A stretch of DNA of 64,000 nucleotides, from assembly GCF_021343995.1 (NCBI RefSeq), contig NZ_JAJTTE010000035.1:1-64000 (forward strand), given 5' to 3'. The notes beneath the pieces are model-generated. The model saw only the letters and a program-made list of their open reading frames with translations. It was not told the origin of the DNA and ran no database searches. A program made the position numbers and the translations under genes. The DNA comes from Pseudonocardia terrae (GTDB lineage: Bacteria > Actinomycetota > Actinomycetes > Mycobacteriales > Pseudonocardiaceae). Below, piece after piece: positions 17,032 through 25,306 of this stretch; the stretch's first letter is position 1; every line of letters begins with the position of its first letter.

Positions 17032-17792
17032 ACCCTCGCGAGTCCCCGGCCCGCGAGCCAGCGCTGCGCCTCGCGGGCCGCGCGCTTGAGCCCGGACCAC
17101 TCGCCGAGGTACTTCCCGAGCACCCCGACGACCGGGAGCATCCCGATCGCCTCGTGGTAGAAGCGGCCGTGCGGGCGCTTGTCGAGCTCGTCCTCGACCG
17201 AGTAGAGGGCCCGGCCGAGCCGCCAGACCGCGGCGCCGACCTTCGCGGCGGTCGGCCGGCTCCCCTTCGCCAGGTCGCCCTCGATCTCCGCGGCGCGGGC
17301 GTCCGCGGCGGCGTCCTCGGCCGCCGTCGGGCCGCCGCCCAGCTCGGGTCGGCGCCGGAACATCACCCACGCCAGCAGCGACACGAGGCGGTCCTCGTCC
17401 GTGACGCCGTGCTCGCCGGCCACCGCGACCAGCAGCATCCCCTGCGCCGCGGCGCCGATGGCCGCGCCGACCGGCAGCGTGCGGGCGAGCGCGCCGCCCA
17501 GGCCGGGGATCGCGGCGACCGCGGTGGCGAACCGGCCGACCCGGAAGATCCACCACCGCTGCCGCGCGGCCACGTCCATCCGGGCCCAGGCCGCGGTGCC
17601 GGGCACCGGTGCCGCGGCCAGCGCGTCGAGGATCTTGTCGCGGGTGGTGCGCTCGCCGTCGTCGCCCCCGTGGCGGCCGCGCAGGCCGAAGGGGTCGGAC
17701 TCGCGCAGTGCCGAGAGGATCGGCCGGGTGGCCCGGACGAAGGGCCGAAGGATCCCGACGACCGCCGCGTCGGGAATGGGTCCGTCGCTCAC
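17028..17792 (-). CDS. conserved hypothetical protein, possible membrane association
   Basis: A 254-residue protein not assigned to a family. It has two hydrophobic stretches in the middle (TAVAAIPGLGGALARTLPVG and IGAAAQGMLLVAVAG) and a C-terminal segment FYHEAIGMLPVVGVLGKYLG, followed by a basic helix. Both ends are charged. Start GTG 17792 is 3 bp below the upstream small membrane gene's stop, so it is likely in the mshB operon. Confidence 0.7.
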   Translation of the reverse strand: MSDGPIPDAAVVGILRPFVRATRPILSALRESDPFGLRGRHGGDDGERTTRDKILDALAAAPVPGTAAWARMDVAARQRWWIFRVGRFATAVAAIPGLGGALARTLPVGAAIGAAAQGMLLVAVAGEHGVTDEDRLVSLLAWVMFRRRPELGGGPTAAEDAAADARAAEIEGDLAKGSRPTAAKVGAAVWRLGRALYSVEDELDKRPHGRFYHEAIGMLPVVGVLGKYLGEWSGLKRAAREAQRWLAGRGLARV

Positions 17793-18196
17793 GACCGGAT
17801 CATCCCGTGCGGGTCGCCGTCGTGCTGGTTCGAGCGGCGCGCCCGCTGCCGGTCCGCGGCCTCGATGATCCTGCGCAGCGGCAGCAGACCGGCGAGCAGG
17901 CCCGCGACCAGCAGCAGGAGGGACTGCCAGGTCGCCGGGAGCAGCACGTCCCCGCCCGGGCCCGCGAACCCGAGCACCCCGACGACCACGACCCAGACCA
18001 CCAGCGGCGAGGCCGCGACGGCCGTGGCCGACGAGACGTCCGTGGTCGCGTGGATCAGCCACGGCATGGTGAGCAGCACCAGCACCGTGCCGATCGGGGC
18101 CGGCACCGACCCGATGTGGAGCGGCTGGAACAGCAGCTCCAGGGCCGCCAGCAGGGCCGCGGCCACCAGCAGGGCCGTGAGCGTGACCCAGCGCAT
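17789..18196 (-). CDS. small integral membrane protein (Rv1171-like)
   Basis: A 135-residue protein with four predicted membrane helices and a basic C-tail (RRIIEAADRQRARRSNQHD). A small membrane protein directly downstream of mshB is the mycobacterial arrangement (Rv1170-Rv1171). ATG 18196 overlaps the mshB stop by one base (TGATG). Function is unknown. Confidence 0.8.
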   Translation of the reverse strand: MRWVTLTALLVAAALLAALELLFQPLHIGSVPAPIGTVLVLLTMPWLIHATTDVSSATAVAASPLVVWVVVVGVLGFAGPGGDVLLPATWQSLLLLVAGLLAGLLPLRRIIEAADRQRARRSNQHDGDPHGMIRS

Positions 18197-19083
18197 CAGA
18201 CGAGCCCCGCGAACAGGTCGTCGGCCGGGGCCGGCCCCGCCCCCGACGCCAGCGCGTACTCCTCGCGATCGATCAGCGGCTGTGCGACGTCGTTGCTCAT
18301 CGCGAAGGCCACGGCACCATCGTGCTCCCACACCGCGATCTGCGTGGCGTGGGCCCGCATCGCCGCGACGAGCGCGGCGCGGTGCGCCGACACGTCCAGC
18401 CGGGTCGTGACGACGTCGTCGGGCGCGCTGGGCAGCTCGTCCGGCTCGGGGAACCGGAACGGCATCCCGGGCAGGCCCTTGATCCCCGCCAGCCCCGCGT
18501 CGAGCTCGGTGCGGGACCGCACGGCGTGGAACACCCGCGCGACGACCTCCGGGCGGGCCTTCGCGGCCGCCATGGTGAGCGCGTGGGCGCGGACGTGGTC
18601 GGGGTGGCCGTAGCCGCCGTCGTCGGCGTAGGAGACCACGACCTGGGGCCGCAGCTCGTCGACGACGGCGAGCAGCTGCGCGAGCTGCTCGTCGAACGCC
18701 CCGGGCGCGGCGAGGGCCCGCGGGTGCAGCACCGCCGGGATGACCGCCCGGGTGCCCTCGCCGTGCTCCATGCCGCTGTCCCGCCAGCGCCCGAGTCCGC
18801 CCAGGAACCGGTGCTCCGGGCCGCCCAGCGCGGCGAGGGCGCCGGCCAGCTCGTGCACCCGGTAGCCGCCGAGCTGGTCGCCGCGGTCCGGCGCGAGCTC
18901 GCGCAGCTCCGGCGGGATGACCTCGCCCTCCTCGCCCAGCGAGCACGTCAGGACGACGCAGGCCGTTCCGGGGTCGGCGGCGTACCGGGCGATGGCGCCG
19001 CCGGTGGTCAGGGTCTCGTCGTCGGGATGCGCGTGGACGAACAGCACCCGGCGGGCCGGGAGCGCGGGGAACGCAGCGAACAC
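18196..19083 (-). CDS. mshB: GlcNAc-Ins deacetylase (mycothiol synthesis)
   Basis: Zinc-dependent LmbE/PIG-L deacetylase (295 residues) that removes acetate from GlcNAc-inositol in mycothiol synthesis. Zinc ligands and catalytic Asp are in VHAHPDDETLTTGG (H19, D21/D22) and the later GYGHPDHVRAHAL. The long central insertion with LGRWRDSGM is typical of MshB over Mca. Start GTG 19083. Presence of MshB identifies the host as a mycothiol-producing actinobacterium. Confidence 0.92.
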   Translation of the reverse strand: MFAAFPALPARRVLFVHAHPDDETLTTGGAIARYAADPGTACVVLTCSLGEEGEVIPPELRELAPDRGDQLGGYRVHELAGALAALGGPEHRFLGGLGRWRDSGMEHGEGTRAVIPAVLHPRALAAPGAFDEQLAQLLAVVDELRPQVVVSYADDGGYGHPDHVRAHALTMAAAKARPEVVARVFHAVRSRTELDAGLAGIKGLPGMPFRFPEPDELPSAPDDVVTTRLDVSAHRAALVAAMRAHATQIAVWEHDGAVAFAMSNDVAQPLIDREEYALASGAGPAPADDLFAGLV

Positions 19084-19100
19084 CGCGGGAGCCTACGTCC

Positions 19101-20132
19101 TCACAACAGCGCCCTGCGCTCGGCGTAGTGGCAGGACACCGGGTGCCCCTGCCCCCGCTCGACCAGGGCCGGCGGCTCCTCCACGCAGCGCGTGCGCTCC
19201 GCGTCGGACAGCTCGTTCGCGAACTTCGGGCAGCGGGTCCGGAACCGGCAGCCCGACGGCGGGTTCGCCGGGCTCGGCAGGTCCCCGACGACCGTGATCC
19301 GCTCCCGGGCCCGCTCCTTGCGCGGGTCCGGCAGCGGGATCGCGGAGATCAGCGCCTGCGTGTACGGGTGGGCGGGACCCGCGAACAGCTCCTCGGCCGT
19401 CCCGGTCTCGACGATCGAGCCCAGGTACATGACCGCGATCCGGTCCGCGATGTGCCGCACCACCGACAGGTCGTGGCTCACGAACAGGTACGACAGGTCG
19501 AGCTCGGACTGCAGCTCGTCGAGCAGGTTGAGCACGCCGGCCTGGATGGAGACGTCGAGGGCCGAGACCGGCTCGTCGAGCACCAGGAGCTTGGGGCGCA
19601 ACGCGAGCGCGCGGGCGATGCCGATGCGCTGCCGCTGGCCGCCGGAGAACTCGTGGGCGTACCGGTTGCCGTGCTCCGGCTTGAGCCCGACGGTCTGCAT
19701 CAGCCGGCGGACCTGGTCGCGGCCGCCGTCGGAGTACAGGCCGTGGATCCGCAGCGGCTCGGCGATGATCTCGTTGACCGGCAGCCGCGGGTCGAGCGAG
19801 GCGTACGGGTCCTGGAACACGATCTGCAGCTCGCGGCGCAGCCCCCGCATCTCCGAGCGGCCGATCTTCGTCAGGTCCTGGCCCCGGTAGAGCACCTCGC
19901 CCGAGGTCGCCGGCAGCAGGTTGAGCACGACCCGCGCGGTCGTGGACTTGCCGCAGCCGGACTCGCCGACCAGGCCGAGGGTCTCCCCCTCGGCGATGTC
20001 GAACGAGACGTCGGAGACGGCCTGCACCGCGCCGATCTGCCGGCGGATCAGGCCCTTGGAGCGGATCGGGAAGTGCTTGACGACGTTGCGGACGCTCAGC
20101 AGCGTCCGCGTGCCCTGCTCCACCGTGGTCAT
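19101..20132 (-). CDS. peptide ABC transporter ATP-binding protein (DppF/OppF-like)
   Basis: Second ATPase of the peptide importer (343 residues): Walker A GESGCGKST, Q-loop QDPYASLDPR, signature FSGGQRQR, Walker B LLVLDEPVSALD, H-loop SHD. The C-terminal oligopeptide-transporter extension carries Cys residues (GCRFRTRCPKF) that in this family can hold an iron-sulfur cluster. ATG 20132 overlaps the upstream ATPase stop (ATGA). Confidence 0.93.
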   Translation of the reverse strand: MTTVEQGTRTLLSVRNVVKHFPIRSKGLIRRQIGAVQAVSDVSFDIAEGETLGLVGESGCGKSTTARVVLNLLPATSGEVLYRGQDLTKIGRSEMRGLRRELQIVFQDPYASLDPRLPVNEIIAEPLRIHGLYSDGGRDQVRRLMQTVGLKPEHGNRYAHEFSGGQRQRIGIARALALRPKLLVLDEPVSALDVSIQAGVLNLLDELQSELDLSYLFVSHDLSVVRHIADRIAVMYLGSIVETGTAEELFAGPAHPYTQALISAIPLPDPRKERARERITVVGDLPSPANPPSGCRFRTRCPKFANELSDAERTRCVEEPPALVERGQGHPVSCHYAERRALL

Positions 20133-21292
20133 GCGCGGGCCTCCCCGTCGGTCCCGGTGCCCTCGCCGGCCGCGAGCCCGGCGAGCGCCTCGTGGTCGGC
20201 GACCTCGTTGTCGAACACGTCCGCCGCCTCCTGCCCCGCGAGCGTCTCGGCGTAGTGGCAGGCGGCGAGGTGGCCGGGACCGGTGGTCACGCGCAGCTCC
20301 GGCTCGCTCTCGTCGCACCGCTCGGTGTGCTTGGGGCAGCGTGGGCCGAACGGGCAGCCCGGCGGCATGTTGACGACCGACGGCGGTGCCCCGGGGATCG
20401 GGGTGAGCCGCTCGCTGGGCCGGTCGAGCCGGGGCAGGCTGCCGAGCAGGCCGAGGGTGTAGGGCATCCGCGGGGTGTAGAAGATCTCCTCCGCGGTGCC
20501 GATCTCGACCGGCTTGCCGGCGTACATCACCAGCACCCGGTCCGCCTGGCCCGCGATCACGCCCAGGTCGTGGGTGATCAGCACCATCGCGGCACCGGTC
20601 TCGTCCTGCGCCGCGGCCAGCGCGTCGAGGATCTGGGCCTGGACGGTGACGTCGAGGGCCGTGGTCGGCTCGTCGGCGATGATGACGTCCGGGTCGTTGG
20701 CCATGGCGATCGCGATGACCACGCGCTGCCGCATGCCGCCCGAGAGCTCGTGCGGGTAGGAGCCCGCGCGGTCCTTCGCGTTCGGGATCCGCACCTTGTC
20801 CAGCAGCTCGACGGCGCGCTCCATGGCCGCCTGCTTCGAGACGTCGTGGTGCGCGCGGACGGCCTCGGCGATCTGCGCCCCGACCGTGTAGACGGGGTTC
20901 AGCGAGGTCATCGGGTCCTGGAAGATCATCGCGATCCGGGAGCCCCGGACCCGGGTCATCTCCGCCTCGGACAGCGTGAGCAGGTCCCGGCCGTCGAAGC
21001 GCACCGAGCCCTTGACCTCGGCGGTGTTCGGCAGCAGCCGCATGACCGCCATCGAGGTCACGGACTTGCCGGAGCCGGACTCGCCGACGATGCCCAGCAC
21101 CTCGCCGCGGTGCAGCGCGTAGTCCACGCCGCGCACGGCACGGACGGGCCCGTCCGCGCTCGGGAAGGTGACGTCGAGGCCGGAGACCTCCAGCACGACG
21201 TCCCCGCGGACACCCCGCGCGCCCGGCGCGGGCGACAGGTCGATCTCGTCGGCCGTTCCTGCGCGAGACGGCTCGCTCGCGTGCTGGCTCAC
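20129..21292 (-). CDS. peptide ABC transporter ATP-binding protein (DppD/OppD-like)
   Basis: First ATPase (387 residues): Walker [10 protein letters not shown]-loop [10 protein letters not shown], signature LSGGMRQR, Walker [13 protein letters not shown]. The C-terminal extension has [15 protein letters not shown] 30-residue acidic tail (after [12 protein letters not shown]) is longer than usual. ATG 21292 overlaps the dppC-like stop by 4 nt. Confidence 0.93.
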   Translation of the reverse strand: MSQHASEPSRAGTADEIDLSPAPGARGVRGDVVLEVSGLDVTFPSADGPVRAVRGVDYALHRGEVLGIVGESGSGKSVTSMAVMRLLPNTAEVKGSVRFDGRDLLTLSEAEMTRVRGSRIAMIFQDPMTSLNPVYTVGAQIAEAVRAHHDVSKQAAMERAVELLDKVRIPNAKDRAGSYPHELSGGMRQRVVIAIAMANDPDVIIADEPTTALDVTVQAQILDALAAAQDETGAAMVLITHDLGVIAGQADRVLVMYAGKPVEIGTAEEIFYTPRMPYTLGLLGSLPRLDRPSERLTPIPGAPPSVVNMPPGCPFGPRCPKHTERCDESEPELRVTTGPGHLAACHYAETLAGQEAADVFDNEVADHEALAGLAAGEGTGTDGEARA

Positions 21293-22203
21293 TGGCGCAC
21301 CTTCGTCTGCTGCGGGTCGAACGCGTCACGCAGGCCGTCGCCGATGAAGTTGATCGTGAGCGCGATGAGGATGATGAACAGGCCGGGGAAGTAGAACAGC
21401 CACGGCCGGGTCGTGAGCGCCGTCTGTGCCTCGCTGACCAGCAGGCCGAGCGAGGTGTCCGGCGGCGTCACGCCGAAGCCCAGGTAGGACAGCGAGGTCT
21501 CGAGCAGGATCGCCAGCGCCACCAGGATGGTGAGGTTCACCAGGATCGAGCCCAGCGCGTTGGGCACGAGGTGGCGCAGGATGATCCGGGTGTCGCTCGC
21601 CCCGAGTGCCTTCGCCGCCTCGACGAACTCCTTCTCCCGCAGGGACAGCACGACGCCGCGGGAGACGCGGGAGACGTAGGCCCAGTACAGCGCCGCGATG
21701 ACCAGCGCGATCAGGTACCAGCTGCCGCCGAAGTTGTGCGCGAGCATCGCGGCGACGGCGATCAGCGGCAGGGTCAGCACCAGGTCGGAGATGCGCATCA
21801 TGACCGTGTCGGTCTTGCCGCCGAAGTACCCGGCGACCGAGCCCCACACCGTGCCGACCAGCGTGGCCAGGATCGCGACGCTGACCGAGACCTGCAGCGA
21901 GATCCGCGTCCCGCGCAGCACCTGGGCGAACTGGTCGCGGCCGGACGAGTCGGTGCCGAACGGGTGGTCCCAGGAGGGCGGGACGGAGTTGTCCGGGGTG
22001 TACTGGCCGGCGTCGTACTTCCAGAGCCAGCCGCCGACGTAGGCGAGCAGGATCAGCGCCACGAGCACGCAGAGGCTGACCACCGCCGCGCGGTGCTGCA
22101 GGAAGCGCCGGAACACCAGCTGCGCCTGGCTGCGCTCCTCGACGGTGAACTCGCGGTCCCGGGCCGGTGCGGGAGCCGTGGACAGCTCGGTGGTGTCAGG
22201 CAT
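21289..22203 (-). CDS. peptide ABC transporter permease (DppC/OppC-like)
   Basis: Inner-membrane permease (304 residues) with a cytoplasmic N-terminus, one helix near residues 38-57, a periplasm-facing region containing HPFGTDSSGRDQFAQVLRG and five further helices. The EAA loop for ATPase contact is EFVEAAKALGASDTRIILRH. It overlaps the dppB-like gene by 8 nt. Confidence 0.92.
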   Translation of the reverse strand: MPDTTELSTAPAPARDREFTVEERSQAQLVFRRFLQHRAAVVSLCVLVALILLAYVGGWLWKYDAGQYTPDNSVPPSWDHPFGTDSSGRDQFAQVLRGTRISLQVSVSVAILATLVGTVWGSVAGYFGGKTDTVMMRISDLVLTLPLIAVAAMLAHNFGGSWYLIALVIAALYWAYVSRVSRGVVLSLREKEFVEAAKALGASDTRIILRHLVPNALGSILVNLTILVALAILLETSLSYLGFGVTPPDTSLGLLVSEAQTALTTRPWLFYFPGLFIILIALTINFIGDGLRDAFDPQQTKVRQ

Positions 22204-23176
22204 AGCGGATCCTCGGGTCCAGGACGCCGTAGAGCAGGTCGGCGATCAGGTTGAAGACGATCACCACGGTCGCCGCGATCAGCAGCCACGACGCCGTCGC
22301 GTAGACGTCGTTGGTCCGGATCGAGGTGACCAGGTAGTCGCCCATGCCCTTCCACTGGAAGACGTTCTCGGTGACGACGGCGCCGCCGATGATCGAGGCG
22401 ATGTCGAGTGCGGTGACCGTGGTCAGCGGGATGAGCGCGGTGCGCAGCGCGTGCTTGACCATCACGGTGCGCCGGGAGAGCCCCTTCGCGCGGGCGAGCC
22501 GCACGTAGTCGGAGTTCATCACCTCGAGCATCGAGGCGCGGGTGAACCGGCTCCACGCGGCGTACGAGATCAGCGCGAGCGAGATGGTCGGCAGGACCAT
22601 GTGCCCGAGGATGTCGAGGACGTACGGGCCGGTGCCCTTCGGCGGCGGCACCGAGGCCTGGCCGATCGTGGAGATCGCCTGGCTGCCCACGGCCAGGTTG
22701 AAGCTGACCCCGGCCTGCTTGAGCAGGATCGCGAACCAGAAGGCGGGCATGGCCAGGAACAGGAAGCCCAGGAAGGTGGCCGCGTAGTCGAACTTCGAGT
22801 ACTGCTTGACGGCCGTCAGGACGCCGATCACCACCGCCAGGATCAGCGCGATCACCATGGCCAGCGCGATCAGCCGGATGGTGACCAGGAACCGGTCGCC
22901 GAGGTCGTGGCCGATGTTCGCCGTGGACACGACGGACGGGCCGAAGTCGCCGCGGAACACGCCCCCGAGCCACGAGAAGTAGCGCTGGAGGAGCGGCTGG
23001 TCGAGGTGCAGCCGGAGCCGCTCGGCCTCGATGACGGTGGGCGGCGCGGGCGGGTTCTTCTCCCGCAGGGGCGCGAGCGGGTCGGCCGACGCCGAGCCCA
23101 GCGCGAAGATGATGAACGACGCGACGATCAGGACCGGTATCGAGTACAGGATCCTGCGCACGGCGAAGGCGAGCAT
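22196..23176 (-). CDS. peptide ABC transporter permease (DppB/OppB-like)
   Basis: Permease (326 residues) with the family N-terminal helix (RRILYSIPVLIVASFIIFAL), the external segment after it and five later helices. The EAA loop is DYVRLARAKGLSRRTVMVKH. ATG 23176. The gap to the binding-protein gene (156 bp) holds a strong hairpin. Confidence 0.92.
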   Translation of the reverse strand: MLAFAVRRILYSIPVLIVASFIIFALGSASADPLAPLREKNPPAPPTVIEAERLRLHLDQPLLQRYFSWLGGVFRGDFGPSVVSTANIGHDLGDRFLVTIRLIALAMVIALILAVVIGVLTAVKQYSKFDYAATFLGFLFLAMPAFWFAILLKQAGVSFNLAVGSQAISTIGQASVPPPKGTGPYVLDILGHMVLPTISLALISYAAWSRFTRASMLEVMNSDYVRLARAKGLSRRTVMVKHALRTALIPLTTVTALDIASIIGGAVVTENVFQWKGMGDYLVTSIRTNDVYATASWLLIAATVVIVFNLIADLLYGVLDPRIRYA

Positions 23177-23264
23177 GCGGATGTGCTTCTTCCGACTCGT
23201 GGTGGGAGCACGGTCCGCTCCGGGCGTGGCGGGGCGGGCCGCCGTCTGAGCAGGGTAACGCCGC

Positions 23265-23320
23265 GGGCGGGCCCGGGCCGCGCGGCCGACTCGTGGTCGG
23301 CCGGCTCCCCGGGCCCGCCC
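23265..23320. terminator. strong stem-loop between binding protein and permease
   Basis: Arms GGGCGGGCCCGGG (23265-23277) and CCCGGGCCCGCCC (23308-23320) pair perfectly. Inside lies a second perfect stem, GGCCGAC with GTCGGCC. It sits just after the substrate-binding protein gene within the operon, where such structures commonly stabilise the binding-protein mRNA and reduce read-through to the permeases. Confidence 0.8.
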
Positions 23321-23332
23321 CCGGTTCTCACG

Positions 23333-25069
23333 TCACGAGCCGGAGCGGATGCCCCACTCGGCGGTGTTGTAGGTGATCCCGTCGAGCGACGCGTTGTTGC
23401 GCACGTTGCCCAGCGTGTTCTGCACCGCGGCCAGGGTCGGCTTCTGGTACAGCGGCAGGACGTAGGCGTCCTCGGCCATGATCTTGTCGGCCTGGTTCAG
23501 CTTGGCCCGGGCGTCGTTGATGTCGGTCGACGCCGCGGCCTCGTTGATCAGCTGGTCCGTGGTCGGGTTGACGTAGTGGCCGTAGTTCGACCCGGAGTTC
23601 GACAGCCACAGCTGCTGCGCACCGCCGAACGGCGCCGGCGACATGATCCAGCCGAACACGATGACGTCGTAGTCACCCGAGCTGGTGGTCGTGCCGAGAC
23701 TGTCCGTCGTCGAGATCTCGACGTTCACGCCGAGCTGCTTCGCGTACTGCTGGAACAGCTCGCACTCGGTCTGCCGGACGGCGTTGCCCACGGTGTAGCG
23801 CATCCGCAGCGGCGGCACGGCCTGCCCGTTCGGTGCGACCAGCGCGGTGCCCACGCCGGTGTACCCGGCGTCGGTGAGGACCTTCTTGGCCCGCTCGATG
23901 TCACCCGAGCCCTGCCCGGTGGCGGTCAGGTTGTCCTGGTAGCCGTCCTGCTGCGGCACGAACATCTTGTTCTGCAGCGGCTTGATGTCCGCGTTGAACT
24001 GCCCGACCGTCTTCGCGATGACGTCCTGCGTGTTCACCGCGGTGAACAGCGCCTGGCGCAGCGCCTTGTCGGCCAGGAACGGGTTCTTCAGGTTGAAGTC
24101 GAAGTGCTCCCACGACAGCCCGGCCGCCTGCGCGTTCGAGACGTTCGGGATGTTGGTCAGCTGGTTGACGATGTCGACCTGCGGCTGCGGGAACAGCGCC
24201 TGGACCTCGTTGTTCTGCAGGGCCAGCGGCTCCTGGGTGGCGTCGGTGATCACGCGGATCACCAGCCGGTCGAGCTTCGGCTTGGTCGCGCCGTACCACG
24301 ACGGGTTCGGGACCAGCGTCAGCGCGACGTTGTCCTGCCAGTTCTCGACCTTGAACGGGCCGGCGGAGTAGGTGGGCGGCGTCTTGCCGAACCAGTCGAA
24401 CGCCTTGGCGAGGCCGTCGGGCGAGTTCAGGTCGCCCTGCTTGGCGCCGAGGTGCGCCGGGTACAGCGGGGCGGCCGAGTTGAAGAGGCCCTGCCAGTCC
24501 GTGTACGGCTTCGCCAGGGTGACGGTGACGGTCTTCCCGTTGTCCGAGCCGGTCACCGCGGTGATCTGGTCGTAGCCGCCGTTACCCGCCGTCTCGCAGG
24601 CCGGGCAGTCGCGACCGTTCTGCCACTTCCAGCTCATGACGAAGTCGTCGGCGGTGACGGGGGTGCCGTCGTCCCACGTCGCGGCCGGCTTGATCTTGTA
24701 GACGATCGTCGTCGGGTTGGTGAGGTCGGCCGAGTCCAGCAGGTCCGTGTTCAGGGTCGGCTTGAGGTCGGGCGACGTGTAGAACGCGTACGTCAGCAGC
24801 GGCTTCGTGGACATACCGGTCCAGTCGACGTTGCCCTCGGACGAGATGACGTTCCAGTTGTCGATGTTCTTCTCGGACGCCAGGGTCACCGTCCCGCCCT
24901 GCTGCAGCTGGTCCGCCGGAACGCTGTTGCAGGTGTTGGGGTTGGTGCTGCAGTCTCCGTAGACCCCGCCCGAGCTGCCGCCGGCGCCACCGCCGCCACC
25001 GCAGGCCGCAAGGACAAGCGTCGCCGCCGTGGCGACCGCTGCGGCCGCGGCCGCCCTCGTTCTCTTCAT
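23333..25069 (-). CDS. peptide ABC transporter substrate-binding lipoprotein
   Basis: SBP family 5 lipoprotein (578 residues): signal peptide MKRTRAAAAA followed by a hydrophobic core and lipobox LAAC, lipidated Cys at 23, then a Gly-rich linker. The mature part shows WDDGTPVTADDFVMSWKWQ, GPFKVENWQ and the extended two-lobe fold. The frame extends to 25234, but ATG 25069 has GAGGAAG upstream and starts the signal peptide. It captures oligopeptides or similar solutes for the downstream permease/ATPase genes. Confidence 0.93.
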   Translation of the reverse strand: MKRTRAAAAAAVATAATLVLAACGGGGGAGGSSGGVYGDCSTNPNTCNSVPADQLQQGGTVTLASEKNIDNWNVISSEGNVDWTGMSTKPLLTYAFYTSPDLKPTLNTDLLDSADLTNPTTIVYKIKPAATWDDGTPVTADDFVMSWKWQNGRDCPACETAGNGGYDQITAVTGSDNGKTVTVTLAKPYTDWQGLFNSAAPLYPAHLGAKQGDLNSPDGLAKAFDWFGKTPPTYSAGPFKVENWQDNVALTLVPNPSWYGATKPKLDRLVIRVITDATQEPLALQNNEVQALFPQPQVDIVNQLTNIPNVSNAQAAGLSWEHFDFNLKNPFLADKALRQALFTAVNTQDVIAKTVGQFNADIKPLQNKMFVPQQDGYQDNLTATGQGSGDIERAKKVLTDAGYTGVGTALVAPNGQAVPPLRMRYTVGNAVRQTECELFQQYAKQLGVNVEISTTDSLGTTTSSGDYDVIVFGWIMSPAPFGGAQQLWLSNSGSNYGHYVNPTTDQLINEAAASTDINDARAKLNQADKIMAEDAYVLPLYQKPTLAAVQNTLGNVRNNASLDGITYNTAEWGIRSGS

Positions 25070-25270
25070 GGACTTCCTCGATCTGCTCGCCTGTCCGGAC
25101 CCGGTCGGGCCGCTGGGACCGGGGCCCTTCGACCCTTGCCGTGGCCGCCCGGGGTGTGGGGCGGCCGCCCGATCCCTGGGCAACTTAGGAACCTCACAGG
25201 TGCACCCGCCAACGATGTCGCCGATCGTGACCAAAGGGTGACGTGAGGTGGACAGGGCGACACATCGTGA

Positions 25271-25284
25271 TTACTCTGGAGTAA
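25271..25284. promoter_or_regulatory. palindrome upstream of the peptide importer
   Basis: TTACTC-TG-GAGTAA is a perfect inverted repeat in the 237-bp gap between lpqW and the binding-protein gene. On the plus strand, GTGAC repeats 11 bp apart lie about 40 bp away. It is a candidate operator for the operon. Confidence 0.35.
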
Positions 25285-25306
25285 CTTTCGCCCGGCCGGA
25301 GGAGAC

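Noticed and set aside
22145-25246. 1033-codon plus-strand frame opposite the peptide importer
   Set aside because: Shadow of the minus-strand permease and binding-protein genes; no domain content.
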